Notes under the pieces: generated by a model
Told to the model about the DNA's origin: nothing
The model's input: only the letters and a program-made list of their open reading frames with translations
Database searches by the model: none
Assembly: GCF_047638075.1 (NCBI RefSeq)
Contig: NZ_JBLJBV010000032.1
Location: 1 to 8,906, forward strand
Reading direction: 5' to 3'
DNA from: UBA6197 sp047638075
GTDB taxonomy: Bacteria; Pseudomonadota; Alphaproteobacteria; Rhodobacterales; Rhodobacteraceae
Length of the DNA: 8,906 bases
Shown: positions 1-7,049 of the stretch, piece after piece
Layout of the letters: the number at the start of each line of letters is the position of its first letter
Numbering within the stretch: the first letter of the stretch is position 1
Program-made: the position numbers and the translations under genes

Positions 1-1
1 G

Positions 2-1015
2 GCTGTGGGCATCCCGCGCGGCGACTATGTGGTGCGGGTCAATAACCGCAAGGTGTTGAATGGCGTGATGGAAGTGGTCGGCGTGTTCGATCCGTCCGAT
101 CCGTCGCGGTTTGAGGATGAACGCGGCATCGTGCTGCGGGCGATCGACAAATTCGACCGGCTGGGCGACGAGGGCGTGCGGGCCTTGCTTGGTGCGGGCC
201 GCAAGGACGAGTCAGGCGACTTTACCAAAGGTGCCGGGCTTACGGACGCACAGGCCGATACGGTGATGGGTTTTATGGATGCCAGGCGTGCGAACGGGGG
301 CGAAACCTGTGCCCGGCTGCGCGAACTTGCCGGTGACTCGTCACTTGGGCTTGAAGGCGTGGCCGAGCTGGAAACCATTGCCTCGCTTCTTGCGGCCCAA
401 GGCTACGGCCCGGACCGCATCATCATTGACCCTTCCGTGGTGCGCGGCCTTGGCTATTATACGGGCCCCGTGTTCGAGGCGGAGCTGACCTTTGAAATCT
501 TGGACGAAAAGGGCCGCAAACGTTCATTCGGGTCGGTCGCCGGGGGCGGGCGCTATGACGATCTGGTCAAGCGTTTTACCGGGCAGGCCGTGCCTGCCAC
601 TGGCGTCTCGATCGGGGTGGACCGTTTGCTGGCCGCTTTGCGCGCCAAGGGCCGCACCTCGGGCGAGGTCGCGGGCCCGGTTGTGGTGACGGTGATGGAC
701 CGTGACCGGATGGCCGATTACATGGCGATGGCGAATGAGCTGCGCGCCGCCGGGATCCGGGCCGAGGTCTATCTGGGTAACCCCAAACAATTTGGCAACC
801 AGTTGAAATACGCCGACAAACGCGGCGCACCGATTGCCGTGATCCAGGGCGGGGATGAGGCTACGCGCGGCGTGGTGCAACTGAAAGACCTGATCCTTGG
901 GGCGCGCATCGCTGCCGAAGCCAGCCTTGAGGAATGGAAAGCCCAGCCCGCGCAATTTGAGGTCAACCGCGCCGATCTGGTGGCCGAGGTCAAGCGTCTG
1001 CTGGGGGCGCAGTAA
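2..1015 (+). CDS. hisS: Histidyl-tRNA synthetase, C-terminal part (5' end outside window)
   Basis: This class II aminoacyl-tRNA synthetase charges tRNA-His with histidine in the cytoplasm. The frame is open to the left edge, so the GTG at 5 is internal, not the start. About 337 codons are present, lacking the N-terminal part with class II motif 1. Visible family signatures are the histidine A motif 1 (VVRGLGYYTGPVFE, about 437-478; the family form is LVRGLDYYTRTVFE), histidine A motif 2 (GGGRYDDL, 542-565), and class II motif 3 with its conserved arginine (ATGVSIGVDRL, about 596-628). The last roughly 90 residues fit the anticodon-binding domain. The TAA stop overlaps the hisZ start by one base, so hisS heads an overlapping his cluster. 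Function is certain from the motifs and from the neighbouring hisZ and hisG; only the true start is unseen. Confidence 0.96.
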   Translation, partial: AVGIPRGDYVVRVNNRKVLNGVMEVVGVFDPSDPSRFEDERGIVLRAIDKFDRLGDEGVRALLGAGRKDESGDFTKGAGLTDAQADTVMGFMDARRANGGETCARLRELAGDSSLGLEGVAELETIASLLAAQGYGPDRIIIDPSVVRGLGYYTGPVFEAELTFEILDEKGRKRSFGSVAGGGRYDDLVKRFTGQAVPATGVSIGVDRLLAALRAKGRTSGEVAGPVVVTVMDRDRMADYMAMANELRAAGIRAEVYLGNPKQFGNQLKYADKRGAPIAVIQGGDEATRGVVQLKDLILGARIAAEASLEEWKAQPAQFEVNRADLVAEVKRLLGAQ

Positions 1016-2094
1016 TGGCCACCAAGGCCGCCGCCCGCGCCACCGGAGGCGTCATCCTTGCCGCGTTCCGTGACTTTGGCGCAATCGAGGTTGAGGCCGA
1101 CATCTTGCAGCCCGCCGATGTGCTGCTTGACCTTTACGGCGAAGATATCCGGGGCCGCGCCTATGTTACTGCGGACCCGCTGCGCGGCGAAATGATGCTG
1201 CGCCCTGATTTTACCGTGCCGGTGGTGCAGGCGCATATGGCCGAGGGCGCGGAGCCGGCGCGCTATTGCTATCTGGGCGAGGTGTTTCGAAAGCAGGACC
1301 ACCGCGGCAGCGCCCGCGTTGCCGAGTATTTTCAGGCCGGGTTCGAGGTCTTTGACCGCACCGACCCCGAGGCCGCCGATGCCGAGGTCTTTGCCCGGTT
1401 TTCGCAGCTTCTGGCCCCGTTGCGTCTGAGCGCCGCGATTGGTGATATTGGCCTACTGATGGATGCGGTGCGCGGCCTTGACACGCTTTCGGCGCGCAAG
1501 GCGGCGCTGCTGCGTCATATCTGGCGGCCGATGCGCTTTCAGGCGTTGCTGAACCGCTACGCAGGCGTGACCCCAGTGCCGCCCACACGGGCTGCGCTGC
1601 TGCGGGGCGATCCGGTCGCCAAGGCCCCTTGGGTCGGGCTGCGCAGCAAGGACGAAATGCAGGCCCGTATTGCCGCGCTGAAGGCCGATGCCGAAGCCGA
1701 ACCGATTGCCGCCCGGGATGTTGCGCTATTGGATCAGCTTTTTGCCATCAAGGCGCCGGCACCGCAGGCGCTGACGCGGTTGCAGGATCTGGCCGCGACC
1801 ATGCCCAGCATTGCGCCCGCTGTTGCCCGCCTTGGCCGCCGTCTAGCGGCGCTTACCGCCCGCGGTGTTGATCTGGCGGCGGTGATTTTTGATGCAAGCC
1901 ATGGCCGCACGACATTGGAATACTATGACGGTTTTGTTTTTTCCTTTACCGCCGCTGATCCTGCCTTGCCGCCCGTGGCATCGGGCGGGCGCTATGACGC
2001 GCTGACGGCGGTGTTGGGGCAGGGGCGCTCAATCCCGGCTGTAGGCGGGGTGATCCGGCCGGGGCTGGTGGCCGATTTGGGGGGGCTTGTCTGA
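1015..2094 (+). CDS. hisZ: ATP phosphoribosyltransferase regulatory subunit HisZ
   Basis: HisZ is a catalytically inactive HisRS paralogue that assembles with short-form HisG, makes it active and carries the histidine feedback site. The 359-residue protein has the synthetase-like core: LRPDFT at about 62-67, a motif 2-like RYCYLGEVFRKQ at 83-94, YFQAGFEVF near 105-113, and the SGGRYDAL loop at about 323-330. It ends soon after this loop, with no anticodon-binding domain, which separates HisZ from true HisRS. The ATG lies inside the hisS stop (TAATG), with a G-rich Shine-Dalgarno-like run (GGGGG, 1003-1007) eight to twelve bases upstream. The stop overlaps the hisG start as TGATG. A run of seven G at 2079-2085 near the end may serve as ribosome-binding sequence for hisG. 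The neighbouring short HisG makes the assignment very secure. Confidence 0.95.
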   Translation: MATKAAARATGGVILAAFRDFGAIEVEADILQPADVLLDLYGEDIRGRAYVTADPLRGEMMLRPDFTVPVVQAHMAEGAEPARYCYLGEVFRKQDHRGSARVAEYFQAGFEVFDRTDPEAADAEVFARFSQLLAPLRLSAAIGDIGLLMDAVRGLDTLSARKAALLRHIWRPMRFQALLNRYAGVTPVPPTRAALLRGDPVAKAPWVGLRSKDEMQARIAALKADAEAEPIAARDVALLDQLFAIKAPAPQALTRLQDLAATMPSIAPAVARLGRRLAALTARGVDLAAVIFDASHGRTTLEYYDGFVFSFTAADPALPPVASGGRYDALTAVLGQGRSIPAVGGVIRPGLVADLGGLV

Positions 2095-2798
2095 TGTTGA
2101 AGCTCGGGGTTCCCTCGAAGGGCCGCTTGATGGAGCAGACCTTTGACTGGTTTGCCGCGCGCGGTGTGCGTCTGCGCCGCACCGGGTCTGAACGCGAATA
2201 TGCCGGGGCGGTGGATGGTGCCGACGGGGTTGAACTTGTGCTCCTGTCGGCCGGTGAAATCCCGCGCGAGCTTTCGGCAGGGCGCATTCATCTGGGGGTC
2301 ACCGGGTCCGACCTTGTGCGCGACAAGCTGGCGGACTGGTCGTGTCAGGTGGCCGAACTTGCGCCTTTGGGTTTTGGTCATGCGGATCTGATTATCGCTG
2401 TGCCCACCGCCTGGGCTGATGTTGATACGCTGGAGGATCTGGACGCAGCCGCCAGCGCCTTTCGCCATAACCACGGTCACCGTCTGCGGATCGCCACGAA
2501 ATACCACCGCCTTGTGCGCGAATTCCTGCAAGCGCAGGGCGTGGCCGATTATCAGCTTGTCGATAGCCAAGGCGCTACCGAAGGCACCGTGAAAAACCTG
2601 ACCGCCGAGGCGATTGCCGATATTACCTCATCTGGGGAAACGCTGCGGGCCAATCACCTGAAAATTCTGGCAGACGCCCTTGTGCATCAAAGCCAGGCTA
2701 CGCTGTTTGCCGCCCGCGACGCCGATTGGACGAATGGCGCCAAGGCTGATCTGACCCGTTTTTGCGCCACGCTGGGGCTTGCCGCCCCCGCGCTTTGA
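2094..2798 (+). CDS. hisG: ATP phosphoribosyltransferase catalytic subunit, short form HisG
   Basis: HisG catalyses the first step of histidine synthesis, joining ATP and PRPP to give phosphoribosyl-ATP and pyrophosphate. At 234 residues it is the short form, which lacks the C-terminal regulatory domain found in enterobacterial HisG and depends on HisZ, encoded immediately upstream. Visible motifs are the N-terminal GVPSKGRLMEQT (residues 5-16), the LGVTGSDLVRD loop (67-77), IATKYHRLVREF (133-144), and the PRPP-binding region from about 157 (DSQGATEG) through ADITSSGETLRANHL (175-189). The start ATG overlaps the hisZ TGA by one base, pointing to translational coupling and matched subunit production. 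It is the last + strand gene of the cluster; the next gene lies on the other strand and ends 12 bases away. No clear rho-independent terminator is visible in that gap. Confidence 0.96.
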   Translation: MLKLGVPSKGRLMEQTFDWFAARGVRLRRTGSEREYAGAVDGADGVELVLLSAGEIPRELSAGRIHLGVTGSDLVRDKLADWSCQVAELAPLGFGHADLIIAVPTAWADVDTLEDLDAAASAFRHNHGHRLRIATKYHRLVREFLQAQGVADYQLVDSQGATEGTVKNLTAEAIADITSSGETLRANHLKILADALVHQSQATLFAARDADWTNGAKADLTRFCATLGLAAPAL

Positions 2799-2810
2799 CA
2801 GGCCATCAGG

Positions 2811-3233
2811 TTAGCGCAGGCCAATTTCCGACAGGGCCGACATCAGATCGCGCGGCAGCACCTCTTCGGTGTCGCGGCCTTTGGGCAGGTCGCGTGGGGC
2901 ATCCGCGGCGGCAAGGTAACGCCAGCCCTGAAACGGGCGCCTCGGCATCGCCTCGGTGCGGATCACCTCAGGGTCAAGGCGCAGGGCGCAGCGGCGGATA
3001 CCGTCACTGCCGATGCGTTCCTCCAGCGCCACGATGCGTTGGCGTGCCAGCGTAATGCCCTTGAACACCCAGTAAAGCGAACCACCGGCCAGAATGTCAG
3101 CTTCGCGTTTGGGCCACATGCGGGTGACGTGTTCGGCGATGCCGCCGCCAAAACGCTGGTCTTGCCATTCAATCAGGTCTTCGACCCGCTCGGCACCAAC
3201 ACATAGCTTGATCAAGTGAACAACATCGGCCAT
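2811..3233 (-). CDS. DUF1489 family protein
   Basis: A 140-residue protein starting MADVVHLIKLCVGAERVEDL. It matches the DUF1489 family I know from alphaproteobacteria, including the segments HVTRMWPKRE (about 35-44), GGSLYWVFKG (about 50-59), ALRLDPEVIRTEA and RRPFQGWRYL. Its biochemical function is unknown; no signal peptide, membrane helix or catalytic motif stands out. The frame stays open further upstream, but the ATG at 3233 is chosen because the conserved family sequence begins there and a GGGGG run (3240-3244) lies about six bases before it. Further extension would run into the nrdJ promoter region. It converges on hisG with a 12-base gap and diverges from nrdJ. Family assignment is fairly sure; nothing in the context gives a role. 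Confidence 0.88.
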   Translation of the reverse strand: MADVVHLIKLCVGAERVEDLIEWQDQRFGGGIAEHVTRMWPKREADILAGGSLYWVFKGITLARQRIVALEERIGSDGIRRCALRLDPEVIRTEAMPRRPFQGWRYLAAADAPRDLPKGRDTEEVLPRDLMSALSEIGLR

Positions 3234-3253
3234 AGGGCACCCCCAGACACTGC

Positions 3254-3281
3254 TATATAATGCGTGGGCACAGGGGTGCAA
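3254..3281 (-). promoter_or_regulatory. Possible promoter of the DUF1489 gene
   Basis: On the minus strand TTGCAC (3281-3276) is followed after 16 bases by TATATA (3259-3254), placing a start of transcription about 14 bases before the ATG at 3233. The -35 match is weak. The only other AT-rich motif in this divergent gap is the same element read on the + strand (TATAAT, 3256-3261), which has no -35. Confidence 0.3.
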
Positions 3282-3285
3282 TCCG

Positions 3286-3314
3286 TTGACCGCAAGTTTG
3301 CGGGGGCGTATCTT
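3286..3314 (+). promoter_or_regulatory. Candidate sigma-70-type promoter of nrdJ
   Basis: TTGACC (3286-3291) and TATCTT (3309-3314) are separated by exactly 17 bases and lie 44 bases upstream of the chosen nrdJ start. The -35 matches the consensus at five of six bases and the -10 at four of six. The predicted transcript would start near 3321 and carry a leader of about 37 bases containing the Shine-Dalgarno. Inference from spacing and motif only. Confidence 0.5.
3290..3303. promoter_or_regulatory. Inverted repeat inside the nrdJ promoter spacer (possible operator)
   Basis: CCGCAA-GT-TTGCGG is a perfect pair of 6-base arms around a 2-base centre. It begins within the last two bases of the candidate -35 and fills most of the spacer up to the -10. 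A protein bound there would block RNA polymerase. It does not look like an NrdR box, so the regulator, if any, is unknown. Confidence 0.35.
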
Positions 3315-3344
3315 TTTCCTCTTTCCACCTGCCACGCCAGCCTT

Positions 3345-3350
3345 AAAGGA
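3345..3350 (+). promoter_or_regulatory. nrdJ: Ribosome-binding site deciding the nrdJ start
   Basis: AAAGGA, seven bases before the ATG at 3358. It supports this ATG over an in-frame TTG at 3286, which lies in the promoter -35 and has no Shine-Dalgarno. Confidence 0.7.
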
Positions 3351-3357
3351 CCGCCAG

Positions 3358-5622
3358 ATGACCAGATTTTCCGCCCCGATTGCCGAACAGATCTGGGATA
3401 TGAAATACCGTTTCAAAGAGGCTGATGGCACGCCGATCGACCAGACGGTCGAAGACAGCTGGCGGCGCATCGCGCGATCCCTGGCTGAGGTGGAGGCCGA
3501 TCCGACCCTGTGGGAGGGGCGATTCTATTCGGCGCTTGAAGATTTCAAATACCTGCCTGCCGGGCGGATCACGGCCGGGGCGGGCACCGGCCGGTCGGTC
3601 ACGCTCTTTAACTGCTTTGTCATGGGCACCATCCCCGATAGCATGGGGGGCATTTTTGACATGCTGAAGGAAGCCGCGCTGACCATGCAGCAGGGTGGCG
3701 GTATCGGCTATGACTTTTCCACCATCCGCCCGCGCGGGGCCGAGGTGAAGGGCGTTGCCGCAGATGCGTCGGGGCCGCTCAGCTTTATGGATGTGTGGGA
3801 CGCGATGTGCCGCACGATTATGTCGGCAGGGTCGCGCCGGGGCGCGATGATGGCCACGATGCGCTGCGATCACCCCGACATCGAGGCGTTCATCACCGCC
3901 AAGCAAGACGCCGCCCGCCTGCGGATGTTCAACCTGTCGGTGCTGATAACCGATCCCTTCATGGAGGCGGTCAAGGCCGATGGCCCCTGGGATCTGACTT
4001 TCGGCGGTAAGGTTTTTCAGACGCTGAACGCCCGCGATCTGTGGAACCGGATCATGCGGGCAACCTATGATTTTGCGGAACCGGGGGTGATTTTCATCGA
4101 CCGGATCAATGCCGCCAACAACCTCTCCTATATCGAACAGATCGCCGCGACCAACCCCTGCGGCGAACAGCCGTTGCCGCCCTACGGCGCCTGCCTTTTG
4201 GGCAGCATCAACCTGGCCCGTCTTGTCACCCACCCCTTCGAGGCTGGCGCCGCCCTTGACCCCGAGGCGCTTGAGGCGCTGGTGCGGCTGTCGGTCCGGA
4301 TGATGGACAATGTGGTTGACGCAAGCCGCTTCCCGCTGCCGCAACAGGAAGAAGAGGCGCGCAACAAGCGCCGTATCGGGCTGGGCGTCACAGGTCTGGC
4401 CGACGCGCTCTTGATGCTGGGCCTTCGCTATGGCGCCCCCGAGGCAGCGGCGCAGACCGAAGCCTGGATGAAGGCGATTGCCCGCGCGGCCTATCTGGCC
4501 TCGGTCGATCTGGCCCGCGAAAAGGGTGCCTTCCCGCTGTTTGACGCTGAAAAATACCTTGCCAGCGGTAATATGATGCAGATGGACGAGGACGTGCGCG
4601 AGGCGATCCGCACCCACGGTATCCGTAACGCACTGCTGACCTCGATCGCGCCTACCGGCACGATTTCGCTTTATGCGGGCAATGTCAGCTCGGGGATAGA
4701 GCCGGTCTTTGCCTATGCCTATACCCGCAAGGTCTTGCAAAAGGATGGCTCGCGCACCGAAGAAGAGGTGGTTGATTACGCCGTGCAGATGTGGCGCGAA
4801 AAGTTCGGAGACAAGGCCCTGCCGGATTATTTCGTCAACGCCCAGACGCTGGCGCCGCTTGATCATGTGCGGATGCAGGCCGCGGCCCAAAAATGGATCG
4901 ACAGCTCGATCTCAAAGACCATCAACTGCCCCGAGGACATCAGCTTTGATGATTTCCAGCAGGTCTATATGGCGGCCTGGGATCAGGGGTGCAAAGGCTG
5001 CACAACCTACCGCCCCAATGACGTGACCGGCTCGGTGTTGTCGGTATCGCAGGCCGCTGACAAGGCGCCCGAGGCCGATACCGGCGCCGAAGTCGTCTAC
5101 CTGACCGAGCCATTGGACCGCCCCGCCGCGCTGGAAGGCAGCACCTACAAGCTGAAATGGCCCGGATCTGAACACGCGATCTACATTACCGTCAACGACA
5201 TCATCCAAGCCGGCCACCGCCGCCCGTTCGAGGTGTTCATCAACTCGAAGAACATGGAGCATTTCGCCTGGACGGTGGCGCTGACGCGGATGATTTCGGC
5301 TGTGTTCCGCCGTGGGGGGGATGTGTCCTTCGTTGTGGAAGAGCTGAAAGCGGTGTTCGACCCGCGCGGCGGCGCCTGGATGGAAGGGCGCTATATCCCG
5401 TCAATTCTGGCGGCAATCGGCGGCGTGATCGAGCGGCACCTGATCTCGATCAATTTCATCGAAGGCGAAGGCATGGGCCTGAAATCCGACCCCCACGCCG
5501 AGCGCATGGCCGTCGGCGAGCCCCCGCGCGCCCGCGCCTGCCCCAGCTGCGGCGCCTATGCAATGCGCATGATCGAAGGCTGCATGACCTGCGCCGATTG
5601 CGGCCACTCAAAATGCGGGTGA
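3358..5622 (+). CDS. nrdJ: Adenosylcobalamin-dependent (class II) ribonucleoside-diphosphate reductase
   Basis: This 754-residue enzyme reduces ribonucleotides to deoxyribonucleotides using a thiyl radical generated from coenzyme B12, so it works with or without oxygen. The ten-stranded barrel is complete. Redox cysteines are C86 (LFNCFV) and C279 (GACLLGSINL), equivalent to E. coli NrdA C225 and C462. The radical site is the NPCGE motif at 266-270, with thiyl cysteine C268, N266 and E270. PTGTIS at 432-437 is the phosphate-binding segment. The C-terminal tail has cysteines at 728, 731, 742, 745, 748 and 753 in CxxC-type spacing, fitting the zinc-ribbon or thiol-relay tail of this family. No separate NrdB-like subunit is needed or seen. 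The gene is monocistronic by context, with its own promoter and a terminator about 90 bases downstream. No cobalamin riboswitch is evident upstream. Annotation is very secure. Confidence 0.96.
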   Translation: MTRFSAPIAEQIWDMKYRFKEADGTPIDQTVEDSWRRIARSLAEVEADPTLWEGRFYSALEDFKYLPAGRITAGAGTGRSVTLFNCFVMGTIPDSMGGIFDMLKEAALTMQQGGGIGYDFSTIRPRGAEVKGVAADASGPLSFMDVWDAMCRTIMSAGSRRGAMMATMRCDHPDIEAFITAKQDAARLRMFNLSVLITDPFMEAVKADGPWDLTFGGKVFQTLNARDLWNRIMRATYDFAEPGVIFIDRINAANNLSYIEQIAATNPCGEQPLPPYGACLLGSINLARLVTHPFEAGAALDPEALEALVRLSVRMMDNVVDASRFPLPQQEEEARNKRRIGLGVTGLADALLMLGLRYGAPEAAAQTEAWMKAIARAAYLASVDLAREKGAFPLFDAEKYLASGNMMQMDEDVREAIRTHGIRNALLTSIAPTGTISLYAGNVSSGIEPVFAYAYTRKVLQKDGSRTEEEVVDYAVQMWREKFGDKALPDYFVNAQTLAPLDHVRMQAAAQKWIDSSISKTINCPEDISFDDFQQVYMAAWDQGCKGCTTYRPNDVTGSVLSVSQAADKAPEADTGAEVVYLTEPLDRPAALEGSTYKLKWPGSEHAIYITVNDIIQAGHRRPFEVFINSKNMEHFAWTVALTRMISAVFRRGGDVSFVVEELKAVFDPRGGAWMEGRYIPSILAAIGGVIERHLISINFIEGEGMGLKSDPHAERMAVGEPPRARACPSCGAYAMRMIEGCMTCADCGHSKCG

Positions 5623-5659
5623 TTTATTTCGACTATATTATTTATCGGGTGTAGGACGC

Positions 5660-5717
5660 AGCATAAAATGTCCATTCCGGTAGGTTTTTGTCCATTATCG
5701 GAAGCATAAAGTGACCA
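5660..5717. repeat. Short direct-repeat cluster, possible mobile-element end
   Basis: AGCATAAAATGTCCA (5660-5674) recurs as AGCATAAAGTGACCA (5703-5717), identical at 13 of 15 bases and 43 bases apart. Between and within them TGTCCATT occurs at 5669-5676 and again at 5689-5696, 20 bases apart. Clustered repeats containing TGT recall the multiple terminal repeats of IS21-family elements, but no transposase gene, no istB and no inverted copy (AATGGACA) is seen in the accessory half. It could equally be a set of binding sites. Repeat structure is certain; its meaning is inference. Confidence 0.45.
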
Positions 5718-5750
5718 CCGAAGGTTTGGCCTTCGGTGGTTTTCTTTTAT
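5714..5750 (+). terminator. Rho-independent terminator
   Basis: A perfect 11-bp stem (ACCACCGAAGG, 5714-5724, with CCTTCGGTGGT, 5730-5740) closes a 5-base loop TTTGG and is followed by TTTCTTTTA. The T tract is on the + strand side only, so it stops + strand transcription. It lies about 90 bases after nrdJ and would insulate the downstream cassette from nrdJ transcription. The left arm overlaps the end of the second AGCATAAA repeat. Confidence 0.88.
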
Positions 5751-5906
5751 TTCAATATGTTAGGCGATGACCGGATTTCGCGCTTCAGACTGGGTTTTCC
5801 AACAGGTTGGAGCGGTTGACGCGCCCATCCCAAGCTGACCTAAGCTTCCTCCAAACCCGGGTTCTTCATCTCATCGCCTCACGAACATCCGTTCCGAGGG
5901 CGCATT

Positions 5907-5922
5907 GGCGGCGTATGCCGCC
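5907..5922 (+). promoter_or_regulatory. GC hairpin just upstream of the ATPase ribosome-binding site
   Basis: GGCGGC-GTAT-GCCGCC forms a perfect 6-bp, all-GC stem with a 4-base loop, ending five bases before the Shine-Dalgarno AGAAGGAG. There is no T tract, so it is not a terminator. It could shape mRNA access or stability, or be a protein-binding palindrome. In GC-rich DNA it may also be chance. Confidence 0.35.
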
Positions 5923-5927
5923 TGTCC

Positions 5928-5935
5928 AGAAGGAG
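5928..5935 (+). promoter_or_regulatory. Strong ribosome-binding site of the ATPase gene
   Basis: AGAAGGAG lies six bases before the ATG at 5942, a near-ideal Shine-Dalgarno. It fixes the start there rather than at an in-frame TTG at 5807, whose 45 extra codons read like non-coding sequence. Confidence 0.8.
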
Positions 5936-5941
5936 CCTGCC

Positions 5942-7033
5942 ATGTCCGCCCCTCTCCGCATTGTCGCTCTGCGCTTCGATCTCGAGACCTCACCGCAGAA
6001 GATCGAGCAGAAACTCACCGCGTTCCTGCGCGAGCTGCGCTGGAAGGCGCGCGGGTTTGACCCGGCGGTTCTCGAAGCCGCGCGCGAGGCGGATCGCTGG
6101 AGCGAAGAGTTGCGCGCCTGCAGCCCTAGTCAGCGCGATGGCGATAAGATCCGTCGCAGAGCAAAAGCGCTCGCAGATCGGCGCTTGCGGGCATCGGGGC
6201 TGGCGCATCTGAACAGGGACGCACGAGAGACGCTGAGCGGCCTCAGCGACGGTGTGCAGATAGTCCGTCTCGCGACCGAGCATCGCGCCGACGAAATCGC
6301 AGCGACGCTGCACGATGAGATGCCGTGGATGGCGCAGGCGACCACGCTGGCTTGGCACGCGATGCGCGAGAGTGTGCGCATCGGAGCGCCCGCCTTACAC
6401 TTGCCTCCGATGCTGCTTGATGGGCCGCCGGGTGTCGGCAAAAGCTACTGGGCACGGCGTCTGGCGGAATTGATCGGCACGCCTTCGGAACTGATCGACG
6501 CCGCGAACGAGCCCGCCGGTTTCGCGGTTGCCGGCAGCCAGAAAGGTTGGGGAAGTGCGCATCGCGGTCGTCCGGTCGAGCTGTTTCTACGCGAGCGTGT
6601 GGGCAACCCGATCATGGTGATCGACGAGATCGACAAGGTCGGAGAAGTGCGCTCAAACAAGGGTATCAGCTTTGCGCTGAGCAATGCGCTCTTGCCGATG
6701 CTCGAACCCCTCAGCGCGCAGGCGTGGAGTTGCCCCTACTTCCGGGTCACTTTCGACATGCGCTGGATCAGCTGGATCCTGACCTCGAACAATCGCCGCC
6801 GCGTGCCAGCGCCGCTGCTCAGCCGCTGCCGGGTCGTCGATGTCCCGCCGCTTTCGGGCGCACATCTGGCGCATTTCGCGCGGCGGGAGGGCAGGGTGCG
6901 TGGCCTGTCGGAGGACGCGATTGCAACTTTGGCCGAGATGCTTGAAGGTTCCTCCCATCGCCTTGACCTGCGCGCGGTGATCAACCTGATTGATGACCTT
7001 GTCGCGCACGAGAATAGCCCGAGAGCCCATTGA
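5942..7033 (+). CDS. Standalone AAA+ ATPase with Lon-like ATPase module
   Basis: A 363-residue cytoplasmic ATPase. Residues 1 to about 145 are charged and apparently mostly helical, with no domain I recognise. The AAA+ core follows: Walker A GPPGVGKS (161-168, K167), the segment GSQKGWGSAHRGRPVELFL (198-216), Walker B MVIDEID (225-231, D228 and E229), sensor 1 LTSNN (280-284), a candidate arginine finger R295 in APLLSRCRVV, and a sensor 2 arginine R344 in the C-terminal helical lid. The order and wording around Walker A, DEIDK and APLLSR resemble the ATPase part of Lon, but the chain ends where Lon's serine-lysine protease domain would begin, and Lon's N-terminal substrate domain is absent. 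It should therefore form an ATP-driven ring that remodels a partner instead of degrading it. The next gene starts 16 bases downstream and is probably co-transcribed. The substrate is unknown. Confidence 0.85.
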   Translation: MSAPLRIVALRFDLETSPQKIEQKLTAFLRELRWKARGFDPAVLEAAREADRWSEELRACSPSQRDGDKIRRRAKALADRRLRASGLAHLNRDARETLSGLSDGVQIVRLATEHRADEIAATLHDEMPWMAQATTLAWHAMRESVRIGAPALHLPPMLLDGPPGVGKSYWARRLAELIGTPSELIDAANEPAGFAVAGSQKGWGSAHRGRPVELFLRERVGNPIMVIDEIDKVGEVRSNKGISFALSNALLPMLEPLSAQAWSCPYFRVTFDMRWISWILTSNNRRRVPAPLLSRCRVVDVPPLSGAHLAHFARREGRVRGLSEDAIATLAEMLEGSSHRLDLRAVINLIDDLVAHENSPRAH

Positions 7034-7049
7034 AATCAGAGGCCGTCTT

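Larger units (their letters stand above)
5623..5941. other. Gene-free junction between nrdJ and the ATPase gene
   Basis: This 319-base stretch holds no convincing gene. The first part, to about 5760, is visibly AT-rich compared with both flanks and contains a repeat cluster and a strong terminator. The second part holds a possible -35 (TTGACG, 5816-5821) with only a poor -10 (TAAGCT, 5841-5846, 19-base spacing), a 10-base palindrome AACCCGGGTT (5854-5863), and a hairpin before the ATPase gene. The change in composition at the end of nrdJ suggests the boundary between core genome and inserted DNA. No tRNA or clear attachment site is visible. Confidence 0.6.

Noticed and set aside
3247..3266. 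A TATATA-centred near-palindrome (CACTGCTATATAATGCGTG) as an NrdR box upstream of nrdJ
   Set aside because: The arms are poorly matched and the length does not fit the 16-base NrdR box. It fits better as a -10 region for the divergent DUF1489 gene.
3234..3357. A cobalamin riboswitch in the nrdJ leader
   Set aside because: The predicted leader is only about 37 bases, and no B12-box-like block with the surrounding helices could be found, although GCCACGCC at 3331-3338 looks superficially similar.
3343..4890. A 515-codon open frame on the minus strand inside nrdJ, and similar long antisense frames within hisS, hisZ and hisG
   Set aside because: These are frame shadows typical of high-GC genes with strong third-position bias. 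They have no family signatures, and the + strand proteins are unmistakable.
5757..5819. A 20-codon frame starting ATG TTA GGC GAT after the terminator, as a leader peptide or transposase start
   Set aside because: It has no Shine-Dalgarno, and its sequence does not resemble a transposase N terminus or an attenuator peptide.
5807..5941. An N-terminal extension of the ATPase from TTG 5807
   Set aside because: It has no ribosome-binding site, and the extra 45 residues look non-coding. The AGAAGGAG site before ATG 5942 is far stronger.
5942..7033. Calling the ATPase an IstB-type transposition helper because of the IS21-like repeats upstream
   Set aside because: The motif wording and lid are Lon-like, not IstB/DnaC-like, and no IstA-like transposase is present.
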